A stretch of 64,000 bases of DNA from Aegilops tauschii subsp. strangulata (Eukaryota > Streptophyta > Magnoliopsida > Poales > Poaceae): positions 448,787,793-448,851,792 of the forward strand of contig NC_053037.3 of the NCBI RefSeq assembly GCF_002575655.3, in the 5' to 3' direction. Positions within the stretch are counted from its first letter, which is position 1. Each line of letters opens with the position of its first letter. This document shows positions 1-12,378 of the stretch, one piece after another. A program made the translations under genes and the position numbers. Below the pieces are notes generated by a model, which was not told the DNA's origin, did not search any database, and saw nothing but the letters and a program-made list of their open reading frames with translations.

Positions 1-13
1 ATTTTCGGCTTCC

Positions 14-449
14 GTGGAAATATCTACCTCCCCGCCCCCTCCCCCTTACCAAAAGTCACATTTCCCCTGTTTCCGCCTTCCTTTCCAAGTTGAAACCTTC
101 ACTCCTTGCTTGCAGCGCCGCCTCCTCGCCGACGACCCTCCTTCACGCTGCTCGGCCTCGTCTATCCAGGCAGGTAATCCACACCCGACCCCCATCCTTC
201 TCCTCCTTCCACATCCCACATGCCCCGACCGCCGGCGCGAGCGCGACACCTTCCACCCAAATCACCCACCCCTCCAACAAATAAGCGCCGCCCTAAGCCA
301 TAGTGCACGCAGTATACCCAGGATCTCAAGGAGCATTTGGCAGCAGAGAAGCAAATCGCGGCCGCACGCGCGGATGAGGTCGCGATGGCTGCCATTCGTG
401 CCGACCCCCAGATCTTGGAGGAGCACCTTGCCATTTGCTACCTATGTGG
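14..449 (+). other. Possible 5' exons of the B3 locus
   Basis: The first 170 bases look like a grass 5' leader: C-rich, with a good splice donor at 174 (CAG|GTAATCC). A second candidate exon follows an AG at 311-312 and runs to about 449. It reads as an Ala/Glu-rich, probably helical peptide containing AAEKQIAAARADEV and ILEEHL, and then meets a stop soon after. The B3 start codon downstream is preceded by an in-frame stop within its own exon, so these segments would be untranslated leader or belong to another transcript. I do not recognise the peptide. The link to the B3 gene rests on position and on the shared intron repeat. Confidence 0.35.
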
Positions 450-539
450 GTTAAGCATGCTCAGTTTACCCATTGCGTGTGCTGCTCCTACCTTTCCTTC
501 ACAAATTCTAGTGAATTGTGCTATCTATTTTACCATGCA

Positions 540-1156
540 ATCTGTTGCTCTAGTGTATATGTTCTATATGTCGTGCAGTGTGGTGCTCACTTATTAATTG
601 TTTTGTTAATTAGTTGTCGTCTTCAGTTAACTGTTTGGTTCAATTCTGCAAACGTGATGTTCAATTCTTCATGCTGCAATTTTGTATTGTCTTCCATGTG
701 AGAAATAAATCGAATCTATCTTTACAAAATACATGAGAAACGAATACAGTTGCTATATTTCCAAGTTGTCAAGAATGTTTGGTTTGGTTATACATTGTGC
801 AATGTGGTACTCAGTTAATGTTTGGTTCATTTGCGTTGTGGTGTTTAGTTAACTGTTTTGTTCAATTCTGCAATGCGATGTTCAATAGTTGTGGGTGCAT
901 TCTGTTATTGTATACCATATGAGGAATAAATTGAATTTGGTTGTAGTAAATACATGAGGAACAAATACAATTGCTATATTTCCAAGTTGTTAAGCATGCT
1001 TGGTTTCATTAACTGTCTGATCCTCTATTAGGAGTATGTTATATTGTGCAATGTGGTGCTCAATTAATGTTTGGTTCATTTGTTGTGGTGTTTAGTTAAC
1101 TGCTTGGTTCAATTCTGCAATGCGATGTCCAATTGTCGCGGGCGGAATTTTGTATT
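540..1156 (+). repeat. Tandem intron repeat of about 250 bp, left part
   Basis: A unit of roughly 250 bases occurs about three times. It is marked by GTTCAATTCTGCAA, then GAGGAATAAATTGAAT, then TGCTATATTTCCAAGTTGT. Copies start near 560, 800 and 1040. The third copy stops at the base before the element starting at 1157 and resumes at 18264. Confidence 0.8.
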
Positions 1157-1881
1157 TGTAACATCCCAATTTCCAATTTGGATGTTATATATAGGTCATC
1201 ATATGCATATCATATTTTATTTGCATTTTGCTTGTGATCCTGGAAATCTTAAGCAACTCGAGGACCCAAGGAGAGAGTTGGAGATTTCACAAATTTTCAT
1301 ATTTGATTTTTTTTCAAAATTGAAGAAAGGATGAATTTGATTTTAATATTTTTTTCACCAATTATTTCCAATAAATAAAAATAAATGAGAGAAGATAAAA
1401 TGACTTCTTCAAAAGAAAGGAATATTGGAGAAGAATTTTTAAAATCAAATTATTTTATTTGCTATTTTATTTGAATTAGAGAAAATTTTGCATTTTTGAA
1501 AATTGCATTTTAGGCCAGAAAAATGTTCATCCTGTCCTAAATATTAGGTTTGGATGATGAAAATTGTTTCTGGATTTTTTATAGATTTTAATAAGATTTT
1601 TCTTTTGGGAGAATTTATTTTAAAAAAAATCTTCTTTGCCTGACTGGGCCGAAGGCCAAGCCGAGCCAGGCCGCCGCCGCAGCCCACCGCCTCGCCCCGA
1701 CCGACTCCGAGCGAGAGTCCGGCTGGCGCACGCCACCGCAGCCGTGTCCGAGGAGGACTCCTCCTCCCCTAGCCGCCGCCCCCGGCCCCTTTATAAGCCA
1801 AGCCCCCCTCTTCTCCTCATCACCACCACCGCCGCCTCCCGCAACCGCAGCAGCAGCAGCAGTCGCAGCCGCCGCCGCCGC

Positions 1882-3447
1882 TGCTCCCTCTTGAGCATGC
1901 GTTGGTTTTCCCTTGAAGAGGAAAGGGTGATGCAGCAAAGTAGCATAAGTATTCCCTCAGTTTTTGAGAACCAAGGTATCAATCCAGTAGGAGGCTACAC
2001 GCAAGTCCCTCGTACCTACACAAACAAATAAGAACCTTGCAACCAACACGATAAAGGGGTTGTCAATCCCTTCACAACCACTTGCAAAAGTGAGATCTGA
2101 TGGAGATAATAAGATAAATATTTTTGGTATTTTTATGATAAAGATTGAAAGTAAAGATTGCAAAGTAAAAATAGATTGGAAACTTATATGATGGAGAATA
2201 GACCCGGGGGCCATAGGTTTCACTAGTGGCTTCTCTAAAGATAGCATAAGTATTACGGTGGGTGAACAAATTACTGTCGAGCAATTGATAGAAAAGTGCA
2301 TAATTATGAGAATATCTAGGCATGATCATGTATATAGGCATCACGTCTGCGACAAGTAGACCGAAACGATTCTGCATCTACTACTATTACTCCACACATC
2401 GACCGCTATCCAGCATGCATCTAGGGTATTAAGTTCATAAGAACAGAGTAACACATTAGGCAAGATGACATGATGTAGAGGGATAAACTCAAGCAATATG
2501 ATATTAACCCCATCTTTTTATCCTCGATGGCAACAATACAATACGTGTTGTTTCCCCTTCTATCACTGGGATCGAGCACCGCATGATTGAACCCAAAGCT
2601 AAGCACTTCTCCCATTGCAAGAAAGATCAATCTAGTAGACAAAACCAAACTGATAATTCGAAGAGACTTGCAAAGATAACAGATCATACATAAAAGAATT
2701 CAGAGGAGATTCAAATATTGTTCATAGATAATCTTGATCATAAACCCACAATTCATCGGATCTCGACAAACACACCGCAAAAAGAGTTACATCGAATAGA
2801 TCTCCAAGAAGATCGAGGAGAACTTTGTATTGAGATCCAAAGAGAGAGAAGAAGCCATCTAGCTAATAACTATGGACCCGAAGGTCTGAGGTAAACTACT
2901 CACACATCATCGGAGAGGCTATGGTGTTGATGTAGAAGCCCTCCGTGATCGATTCCCCCTCCGACGGAGCGCCGAAAAAGGCCCCAAGATGGGATCTCAC
3001 GGGTACAGAAGGTTGCAGCAACGGAAATAGGGTTTCGTGGTGCTCCTGGATGTTTTTGGGGTATATGGGTATATATAGGAAGAAGAAGTAGGTCGGTGGA
3101 GCTGTGAGGGGCCCACGAGGGTGGGGGTGCGCTCAGGGGGGCAGGCGCGCCTCCCTGCCTCGTGGCCTCCTTGCTTCTTTCTTGACGTCCACTCCAAGTC
3201 CTCTGGATCACGTTTGTTCCAAAAATAACTCTCCCGAAGGTTTCATTCCGTTTGAACTCCGTTTGATATTCCTTTTCTGCGAAACACTAAAATAGGCAAA
3301 AAAATAGCAATTTGCACTGGGCCTTGGATTAGTAGGTTAGTCCCAAAAATAGTATAAAAGTGTATAATAAAGCCCATTAAACATCCAAAACAGATAATAT
3401 AATAGCATGGAACTATAAAAAATTATAGATACGTTGGAGACGTATCA
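1882..3447 (-). repeat. Element B left LTR (3' LTR in its orientation)
   Basis: This LTR is 1566 bp and nearly identical to the right LTR at 8571-9663 plus 12384-12858, which totals about the same length. Differences are scattered single bases, such as AACACGATA against AACGCGATA. Confidence 0.9.
3066..3080 (-). promoter_or_regulatory. TATA box in element B left LTR
   Basis: On the minus strand the sequence reads TCCTATATATACCC, a strong TATA box at a sensible place inside the LTR. The right LTR carries the same box near 12474-12488. Confidence 0.5.
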
Positions 3448-6269
3448 AGCATCCCCAAGCTTAATTCCTGCTCGTCCTCGAGTAGGTAAATTATAAAAAC
3501 AGAATTTTTGATGTGGAATGCTACTTAGCATTTTTCTTTAATGTAAATTTCTTTATTGTGGCATGAATGTTTAGATCCGGAAGATTCAAAACAAAAGTTT
3601 AATATTGACATAAAAATAATAATACTTCAAGCATACTAATGAAGCAATCATGTCTTCTCAAAATAACATGGCTAAAGAAAGTTATCCCTACAAAATCATA
3701 TAGTCTGGCTATGCTCTATCTTCATCACACAAAATCTTTAAATCATGCACAACCCCGGTTTCAGCCAAGCAATTGTTTCATACTTTAGTATTCTCAAACT
3801 TTTTCAATCTTCACGCAATACATGAGCGTGAGCCATGGACATATCACTATATGTGGAATAGAATGGTGGTTGTGGAGAAGACAAAAAGGAGAAGATAGTC
3901 TTACATCAACTAGGCGTATCAACGGGCTATGGAGATGCCCATCAATAGATATCAATGTGAGTGAGTAGGTATTGCCATGCAACGGATGCACTAGAGCTAT
4001 AAGTGTATGAAAGCTCAAAAGGAAACTAAGTGGGTGTGCATCCAACTTGCTTGCTCACGAAGACCTAGGGAAATTTGAGGAAGCCCATCATTGGAATATA
4101 CAAGCCAAGTTCTATTAATGAAAAATTCCCACTAGTATATGAAAGTGACAAAATAAGAGGCTCTCTATCATGAAGATCATGGTGCTACTTTGAAGCACAA
4201 GTGTGGTAAAAGGATAGTAACATTGCCCCTTCTCTCTTTTTCTCTCATTTTTTTATTTGGGCCTTTTCTCTTTTTTATGGCCTCTTTTTTTTCCTTTTTT
4301 TAATTTTTCGTCCGGTGTCTCATCCCGACTTGTGGGGGAATCATAGTCTCCATCATCCTTTCCTCACTTGGGACAATGTTCTAATAATGATGATCATCAC
4401 ACTTCTATTTACTTACAACTCAATACTTAGAACAAAATATGACTCTATGTGTATGCCTCCGGCGGTGTACCGGGATATGCAATGAATCAAGAGTGACATG
4501 TATGAAAGAATTATGAATGGTGTCTTTGCCACGAATACGATGTCAACTACATGATCATGCAAAGCAATATGACAATGATGAAGTGTGTCATAATAAACGG
4601 AACGGTGGAAAGTTTCATGGCAATATATCTCGGAATGGCTATGGAAAGGCCATAATAGGTAGGTATGGTGGCTGTTTTGAGGAAGGTATATGGTGGGTGT
4701 ATGATACCAGCGAAAGGTGCACGGTATTAGAGAGGCTAGCAATGGTGGAAGGGTGAGAGTGCGTATAATCCATGGACTCATCATTAGTCATAAAGAACTC
4801 ACATACTTATTGTAAAAATCTACAAGTCATCAAAATGAAGTACTACACGCATGCTCCTAGGGGAAGGGTTGGTAGGAGTTAACCATCGTGCGATCCCGAC
4901 CTCCACACATAAGGAAGACAATCAGGAAATAACTCATGCTCCAACTTCATCACATAACGGTTAACCATACGTGCATGCTACGGGAATCACAAACTTAAAC
5001 ACAAGTATTTCTCAAATCCATAACTACTCAACTAGCATGACTCTAATATCACCATCTTCATATCTCGAAACAATCATAAAAATCAAACTTCTCATAGTAT
5101 TCAATGCACTTTATATGATACTTTTTATTATACTATCTTGGATGCTCATCACTTTAGGACTAAAATTTTAACCAAAGCAAATTACCATTCTGTTCTAAAA
5201 GACTCTCAAAATGATATAAGTGAAGCATGAGAGATCAATAATTTCTATAAAATAAAAGCACCACCGTGCTCTAAAAAGATATAAGCGAAGCACTAGAGCA
5301 AAAATTATCTAGCTCAAAAGATATAAGTGAAGCACATAGAGTATTCTAATAAATTCCGATTCATGTGTGTCTCTCCCAAAAGGTGTGTAAAGCAAGGATG
5401 ATTGTGGTAAACTACAAAGCAAAGACTCAAATCATACAAGACGCTCCAAGCAAAACACATTTCATGTGGTGAATAAAAGTACAGCATCAAGTAAAGTTAC
5501 CGATGGACGATGACAAAAGAGGGGATGCCTTCCGGGGCATCCCCAAGCTTAGGCTTTTGGTTGTCCTTGGATTTTACCTTGGGGTGCCTTGGGCATCCCC
5601 AAGCTTAGGCTCTTTCCACTCCTTGTTCCATAATCCATCAAATCTTTACCCAAAAACTTGAAAACTTCACAACACAAAACTCAACAGAAAATCTCATGAG
5701 CTCCGTTAGTATAAGAAAACAAACCACCACTTTAAGGTACTGTAATGAACTCATTCTTTATTTATATTGGTGTTAAACCTACTGTATTCCAACTTCTCTA
5801 TGGTTCATAACCTCCGATACTAGCCATAGATTCATTAAAATAAGCAAACAACACACGAAAAACAGAATCTGTCAAAAACAGAACAGTCTGTAGCAATCTG
5901 TAACTTTCGAATATTTCTGTTACTCCAAAACTTCTACCAAATTAGGAAGTCCTGGGTAATTTGTTTATTAATCTACTTCAAAAAGAATCAACTGAAAATC
6001 ACATTTCTGTGTTTTATGAAAACTAATCTCGTGCGCGCAAAGTTTCTGTTTTTTACAGCAAGATCAAATAACTATCACCGTAGGTTATCCTAAAGGTTCT
6101 ACTTGGCACAAACACTAATTAAAACACAAAACCACATATAACCAGAGGCTAGATCAAAAATTTATTACTAAACAGAACCAAAAAGCAAGAAACAAAAATA
6201 AAATTGGGTTGCCTCCCAACAAGAGCTATCGTTTAACGCCCCTAGCTAGGCATAAAGGCAAGGATAGAT
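3448..6269 (-). other. Element B non-coding internal region with polypurine tract
   Basis: About 2.8 kb lies between the protease stop and the 3' LTR and carries no coding sequence I recognise. The polypurine tract lies against the LTR (minus strand AAGCTTGGGGATGCT, about 3448-3463). Two more copies of the same motif occur at 5536-5555 and 5592-5611. The position matches where reverse transcriptase and integrase would lie in an autonomous relative. Confidence 0.75.
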
Positions 6270-8348
6270 CTAGGTATTATCAAATTTGGCATGCAATCCA
6301 TAAGTGGCTCTCATAATAGATTCATAAGGTAATTTAATTTTATTTCTAGGAAAGTGTTCCATGCATTTCCTTAACGGAAATTGGAACCTAATATTCCCTT
6401 CTTTCATATCAATAATTGCACCAATCGTTCTAAGGAAAGGTCTACCAAGAATTATAGGACATGATGGATTGCAATCTATATCAAGGACAATGAAATCTAT
6501 GGGCACATAATTACTATTTGTGACAATAAGAACATCATTAATTCTTCCCATAGGTTTCTTAATGGTGGAATCCGCAAGGTGCAAGTTTAAAGAACAATCA
6601 TCAAATTCACGGAAACCTAACACATCACACAAAGTTTTTGGAATCGTGGAAACACTAGCACCCAAATCACACAAAGCATAGCATTCATGATATTTAATTT
6701 TAATTTTACTAGTAGGTTCCCACTCATCATAAAGTTTTCTAGGGATAGAAACTTCTAATTCAAGCTTTTCTTCATAAGATTGCATTAAAGCATCAACAAT
6801 ATGTTTGGTAAAAGCCTTATTTTGACTATAAGCATGCAGAGAATTTAGCACGGATTGCAACAAGGAAATAAAATATATTAAAGAACAATTATCATAATTA
6901 AATTCCTTCAAATCCAAAATAGTGGGTTCATTGCTATGTAAAGTTTTGACCTCTTCAATCTCACTTTTACCAATTTTTGCATCAAGATCTAAAAACTCCA
7001 AATCATTGGGACGCCTTTTAACTAAAGTTGACTCATCTCCAGTCCCATCATTATCAAGATTCATATTGCAAAACAAAGATTTAATAGGAGACACATCAAT
7101 CACTTTTAGATCTTCATCCTTATTATCATAAAAACTAGAAGAACATGCTTTCACAAAGCAATCTTTTTAGCACACATCCTAGCGGTTCTTTCTTTGCACT
7201 CATCAATGGAAATTCTCATAGCTTTGAGAGACTCGTTGATATCATGCTTAGGTGGAATAGAACTAAGTTTCAAAGAATCAACATCAAGAGAAATTCTATC
7301 CACGTTCCTAGCCAACTCATCAATCTTAGGCAATTTTTCTTCAAGCAAAGCATTGAAATTCTTTTGAGAAATCATAAATTCTTTCACACTAGTCTCAAAA
7401 TCAGAGGGCAACTTATTAAAATTTCTATAAGAGTTGTTGTAGGAATTACCATAATTATTAGAGGAATTACTAGGATACGGCCTAGGATTAAAGTTTCCTC
7501 TATAAGCGTTGTTACCAAAATTGTTCCTACCAACAAAATTCACATCCATAGATTCATTATTATTCTCAATCAAAGTAGACAAAGGCATATCATTAGGATC
7601 AGAAGAAACACTCTTATTAGCAAACAACTTCATAAATTCATCCATCTTTCCACTCAAAACATTAATCTCTTCTATCGCATGAACCTTTTTATTAGTAGAT
7701 CTTTCGGTGTGCCATTGAGAATAATTAACCATAATATTATCTAGGAGTTTAGTAGCTTCTCCTAAAGTGATTTCCATAAAAGTGCCTCCCACGGCCGAAT
7801 CTAAAAGATTTCTAGAAGCAAAATTCAATCCGGCATAATTTTTTGTATAATCATCCATAAATTCAAACCATGTGTAGGGCAATTACGTATCATTAATTTC
7901 ATCCTCTCCCAAGCTTGTGCAACATGTTCATGATTAAGTTGCTTAAACTTCATAATATCGTTTCGAAGAGAGATGATCTTGGCGGGAGGAAAATACTTAG
8001 AGATAAAAGCATCTTTCCACTTATTCCATGAATTGATAGTATTTTTAGGCAAAGACGAAAACCAAGTTTTAGCACGATCTCTAAGCGAAAACGGAAATAG
8101 CTTCAACTTAAAATATCATTATCCACATTTTTCTTCTTTTGCATATCACACAAATCAACAAAGTTGTTTAGGTGTGTAGCGTCATCTTCAGTAGGAAGGC
8201 CAGAAAATTGATCTTTCATGACAAGATTCAACACGGCAGCATTAATTTCACAAGAGTCAGCATCGGTAATAGGAGCAATCAGGGTGCTAAGAAAATCATT
8301 GTTGTTGGTATTGGAAAAATCACACAATTTATTAATATCTTGAGCCAT
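6270..8348 (-). pseudogene. Element B gag-protease polyprotein, frameshifted
   Basis: The start is an ATG at 8348 (MAQDINKLCDF). The gag part runs through 8103, then a second frame (8106-7825) holds SLRDRAKTWFSSLP, the retrotransposon gag hallmark, followed by an Asn-rich segment (7882-7151). The last frame (7154-6270) ends in a retropepsin-like aspartic protease. That domain shows CDLGASVSTIP as the active-site loop and CPIILGRPFLRT as the later conserved strand. At least two frameshifts or stops separate the parts, so this copy cannot make the full polyprotein. No zinc knuckle, RT, RNase H or integrase was seen. The capsid and protease functions are inferred from these motifs. Confidence 0.85.
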
Positions 8349-8541
8349 CGTGACAAGCAAGCAATCCAACACACAAGCACACAAGAAGCAAGCGAAAAAG
8401 AGGCAAACGGAAAAGAGAGGGCGAATAAAACGGCAAGGGTGCAGTGGGGGAGAGGAAAACGAGAGGCAAATGGCAAATAATGTAATGCGAGGGATAAGAG
8501 TTTGTGATGGGTACTTGGTATGTCTTGACTTGTGCGTAGAC

Positions 8542-8559
8542 TCCCCGGCAACGGCGCCA
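8542..8559 (-). other. Element B primer-binding site
   Basis: The minus strand reads TGGCGCCGTTGCCGGGGA, 11 bases inside the LTR edge at 8571. This is the usual primer site type in this group of Triticeae gypsy elements. It fixes the element's orientation. Confidence 0.85.
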
Positions 8560-9663
8560 GAAATCCTTCTTGCTACCTCTTGAGCATGCGTTGGTTTTCC
8601 CTTGAAGAGGAAAGGGTGATGCAGCAAAGTAGCATAAGTATTCCCTCAGTTTTTGAGAACCAAGGTATCAATCCAGTAGGAGGCTACACGCAAGTCCCTC
8701 GTACCTACACAAACAAATAAGAACCTTGCAACCAACGCGATAAAGGGGTTGTCAATCCCTTCACGGCCACTTGCGAAAGTGAGATCTGATAGAGATAATA
8801 AGATAAATATTTTTGGTATTTTTATGATAAAGATTGAAAGTAAAGATTGCAAAGTAAAAATAGGTTGGAAACTTATATGATGGAGAGTAGACCCGAGGGC
8901 CATAGGTTTCACTAGTGACTTCTCTCAAGATAGCATAAGTATTATGGTGGTGAACAAATTACTGTCGAGCAATTGATAGAAAAGTGCATAATTATGAGAA
9001 TATCTAGGCATGATCATGTATATAGGCATCATGTCCGCGACAAGTAGACCGAAACGATTTTGCATCTACTACTATTACTCCACACATCGACCGCTATCCA
9101 GCATGCAGCTAGAGTATTAAGGTCATAAGAACAGAGTAACGCATTAGGCAAGATGACATGATGTAGAGGGATAAACTCAAGCAATATGATATAAACCCCA
9201 TCTTTTTATCCTCAATGGCAACAATACAATACGTGTTGTTTCCCCTTCTGTCACTGGGATCGAGCAACGCATGATTGAACTCAAAGCTAAGCACTTCTCC
9301 CATTGCAAAAAAGATCAATCTAGTATGCCAAACCAAACTGATAATTCGAAGAGACTTGCAAAGATAACAAATCATACATAAAAGAATTCAGAGAAGATTC
9401 AAATATTGCTCATAGTTAATCTTGATCATAAACCCACAATTCATCGGATCTCGACAAACACACCGCAAAAAGAGTTACATCGAATAGATATCCAAGAAGA
9501 TCGAGGAGAACTTTGTATTGAGATCCAAAGAGAGAGAAGAAGCCATCTAGCTAATAACTATGGACCCGAAGGTCTGTGGTAAACTACTCACACATCATCG
9601 GAGAGGCTATGGTGTTGATGTAGAAGCCCTCCGTGATTGATTCCCCCTCCGGCGGAGCGCCGG

Positions 9664-12378
9664 TGTAACATCCCAAATTTTCAATTTGGTATGTTATACA
9701 TAGATCATCATTGCATATCATGTTTTATTGCATTTTGACAAATCCTCGATAAATCCTAAGCAACTCAAGGACCCTCGGAGAGAGTTGGGGATTTTCTCGA
9801 ATTTTCGTATTTGATTTTCATCAACTAATAAGACGAGGATTTTGGTTTTAATTATTTTCTCTCCGGAAAATTATTTCATTAAACAAAATAAACGAGAGGA
9901 GAAAATATGACTTCTCCAAAACAATTGAAATACTGGAGGAAAAATGTTAAAATCATTTATTGGAATTTATTTGGATTTTATTTGCAATTTTTATTGCATT
10001 AAAAATATTGCATGTTTTCAAAATATTTATTTTGAAAAAAATGTTCACCCTATTCTAGATTTTCTAACTAGACGGGGAAAATTTATTTCATATTTTTCTG
10101 ATTTTTATTTATTTTTCTGTGAATTATTTTCCGCGGAACTTCTTTAAAAAAACGAGCGACGCCCGCTGGGCCGCAACCCAGCCGAGCGCCGGCCCGCCCG
10201 CGCCCTCTCCTTCCTCCGCACGGGAGCCGCCGCCGCCTTGCCGAGTCCGGCCGCCGCATGCCTCCCCCTCGCCGCCCCCTTCCCCAAGCCACCTTCGGAC
10301 CCCCCCCTCTCTTTTCCTCTCATCGCCGCCGCCGCCGCCCTCATCGCCGAGCCGCCGCCGCCCGCACTTGCCCGCCGCCGCCGCCGCCGGGAGCCGCCGC
10401 CCCTCGCCTAGCCCGCACCCCGCCGAGCCCTGCACCCGCCGCCCGAGCCCCGCCGGAGCCCTCGCCGGAGCCCCGACGAGGTACTGCCGCTGCCCCGTTT
10501 CGTCGTTGCCGGTTTTCGTTTAAAAAAACCCTTCGTTTAAAAAAAAACCCTTGATCAGTTTTTTTTTGGTTTTTTTATTTTGCGAGCGTTTACCGAACCG
10601 TTCGTTTTAATGAACGCGTTCATCGGTTTTTCTCTGTTAACGAACGTCCGTTCTTTAACCGTTCGTCCGTTTTTCTTTTTCGTCGGATTTTTCCGTTATT
10701 TTCTCAGATTCGATTTCTGATCGAATCTTCGATTCTGTTTAACTTGTCGCTCGTTTATCGGAATCAGGCGATTCAAGCGCCTAGAGTTTCGTCTCGAAAT
10801 TCTCTTTCTGTTTAACTTACTCAAACAAGTTTTTGCTACAGTAAAATTTGACCTAGATCCAGATTAGTAAACGAAGCTTCTTTCTTTCGCAGTTTGACTT
10901 TCGATGCTTCTTTCGAGTTGATTCTTTTTGCAAACCGGAGTTCTTAAGTTGAACTTTCTGGTTGGATCTTTCATTCGAGTTTTACCTGTGCATTAGATGA
11001 GTACTGATTGTATGCTTGTTTGTTTGCGATAGAGTACCCGGAGTGTGCCGCTTGTTACTTCGACTCGTTAGGTTTTGCGGATGATCAGCAAGGCAAGTAA
11101 CACTTTGATCATATACCTTCCATACCCAGTTTTTATTGCATTAGATCTGTTTTCCTCAAACAATTGCATGATTAGGATCTAATTAAATTGTGGGTACTGG
11201 GAAGTAGTTGAGGTAGTACCTATTACCTGTTTTATTTTATCAAACCCTTGGGAGTTACTTCTACGTTGCTATTATATTGCCATGCTATGCTCGTAGATGT
11301 GGATTGGGTTTGAGTGATATTCATGACAGATGTGAGATTGTTAATTAATGGTTTACTTAAGGTGGCAACTAAAACTCACATCTGGGTGGATTGAGGCACC
11401 TGGAGAACCCAGTGTTGTCTGATTTTATAAGGTCCGCCACCCAGGCTCAAAGGGATCATAAGATTATTCATGCTAGAAACTTCCGTGTGCAGCCACAAGC
11501 TATTATGGGCTCTAGCATAGTTGAGTAGGTTACATGATCTCTTGAAGAGGTGGGCTAGCAGATGTAGGGGAAAGTAGGTGTACCGGTCCATCCAGAGTAA
11601 AGAGTGATTGTTTCTGAAAGACTGTGTCTCGGTCATCCGTTTCTCAAACATCATGTAGTGCGAGAATCAAGCGGAGGCGATCGAGTCTTGTGGGGAAAAG
11701 TGCGCAAACCTCTGCAGAGTGTACAAACTAATCATGGTTAGCCGTGTCCCCGGTTATGGACAACTTGAGTATCTAGTACCTGGATTATCATTTGAATCTC
11801 AACACTATGTTACTTCTAATTAATTTTGTTGGGTTATTGATGACATTTTTAATTGGGATTGAGATGCTGTCAACCATCTCAATGTTTCACAACCACCATG
11901 ATAGTTAAATAAAATTTATTCCTTTGAAGTAGGATAAAATTGGCTTTTCGCAAAAATTGTAACCATAGAGCTTTCCACCAGCCATATATGCATGTAGTAT
12001 AGCATTATTATTGTTCATTACTCTCTATGTGCTACTTTGCCAGCATATCCTATGTGTTGACCCGTTTTCGGGCTGCAACGTTTCATGTTGCAGACTTTTC
12101 AGACGACGAGTAAGGTGCCTTAGGTCGTGGTCTTATACTCAGTGATGCCGCTGGAGTTGATGGACTCACTTATCTTCCAAGTCTTCCGCTGTTATCGTTA
12201 TTAGATGGCCTTAAGCCATGTTTATCATACTTATTCTCTTTGGAGATATTCGATGTAATAAGTGTGTGATTGCTACTCTGTTATAAATCCTCCATTTGTA
12301 CTGTGCGTGTCAGCATTACTGATCCAGGGATGACACTGGTGCACAGCAGCACAGGCCATTTGAGGTCTGGTCGCTACC
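9664..12378 (+). mobile_element. Element C: intact solo-LTR-like element, same family as A
   Basis: The element is 2715 bp, starts TGTAACATCCCAAATTTTC and ends CGCTACC. The 5 bp duplication gccgg lies at 9659-9663 and 12379-12383. It aligns along its whole length with the three surviving pieces of element A. There is an AT-rich first 450 bp, a GC-rich Pro/Arg-coding block at 10150-10500, and two long introns-like tracts. No internal duplication of the ends, gag or pol is present, so it is best read as a solo LTR. Confidence 0.8.
10258..12113 (+). CDS. Predicted spliced ORF inside element C: Pro/Arg-rich, acidic tail
   Basis: Three exons give a continuous 100-residue frame: 10258-10480, 11033-11092 and 12094-12113. 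Exon 1 starts at an ATG and encodes a Pro/Ala/Arg-rich peptide; the donor is GACGAG|GTACTG. Exon 2 encodes YPECAACYFDSLGFADDQQ. Its donor is AG|GCAAGT, the classic form of a rare GC donor. The last acceptor is GTTGCAG, and exon 3 gives DFSDDE then a stop. The A copy keeps the same exon 2 and exon 3 with conservative changes. No known domain is recognised. This is a prediction from splice signals and frame only. It could instead be a spliced leader or a decayed captured gene. Confidence 0.4.
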
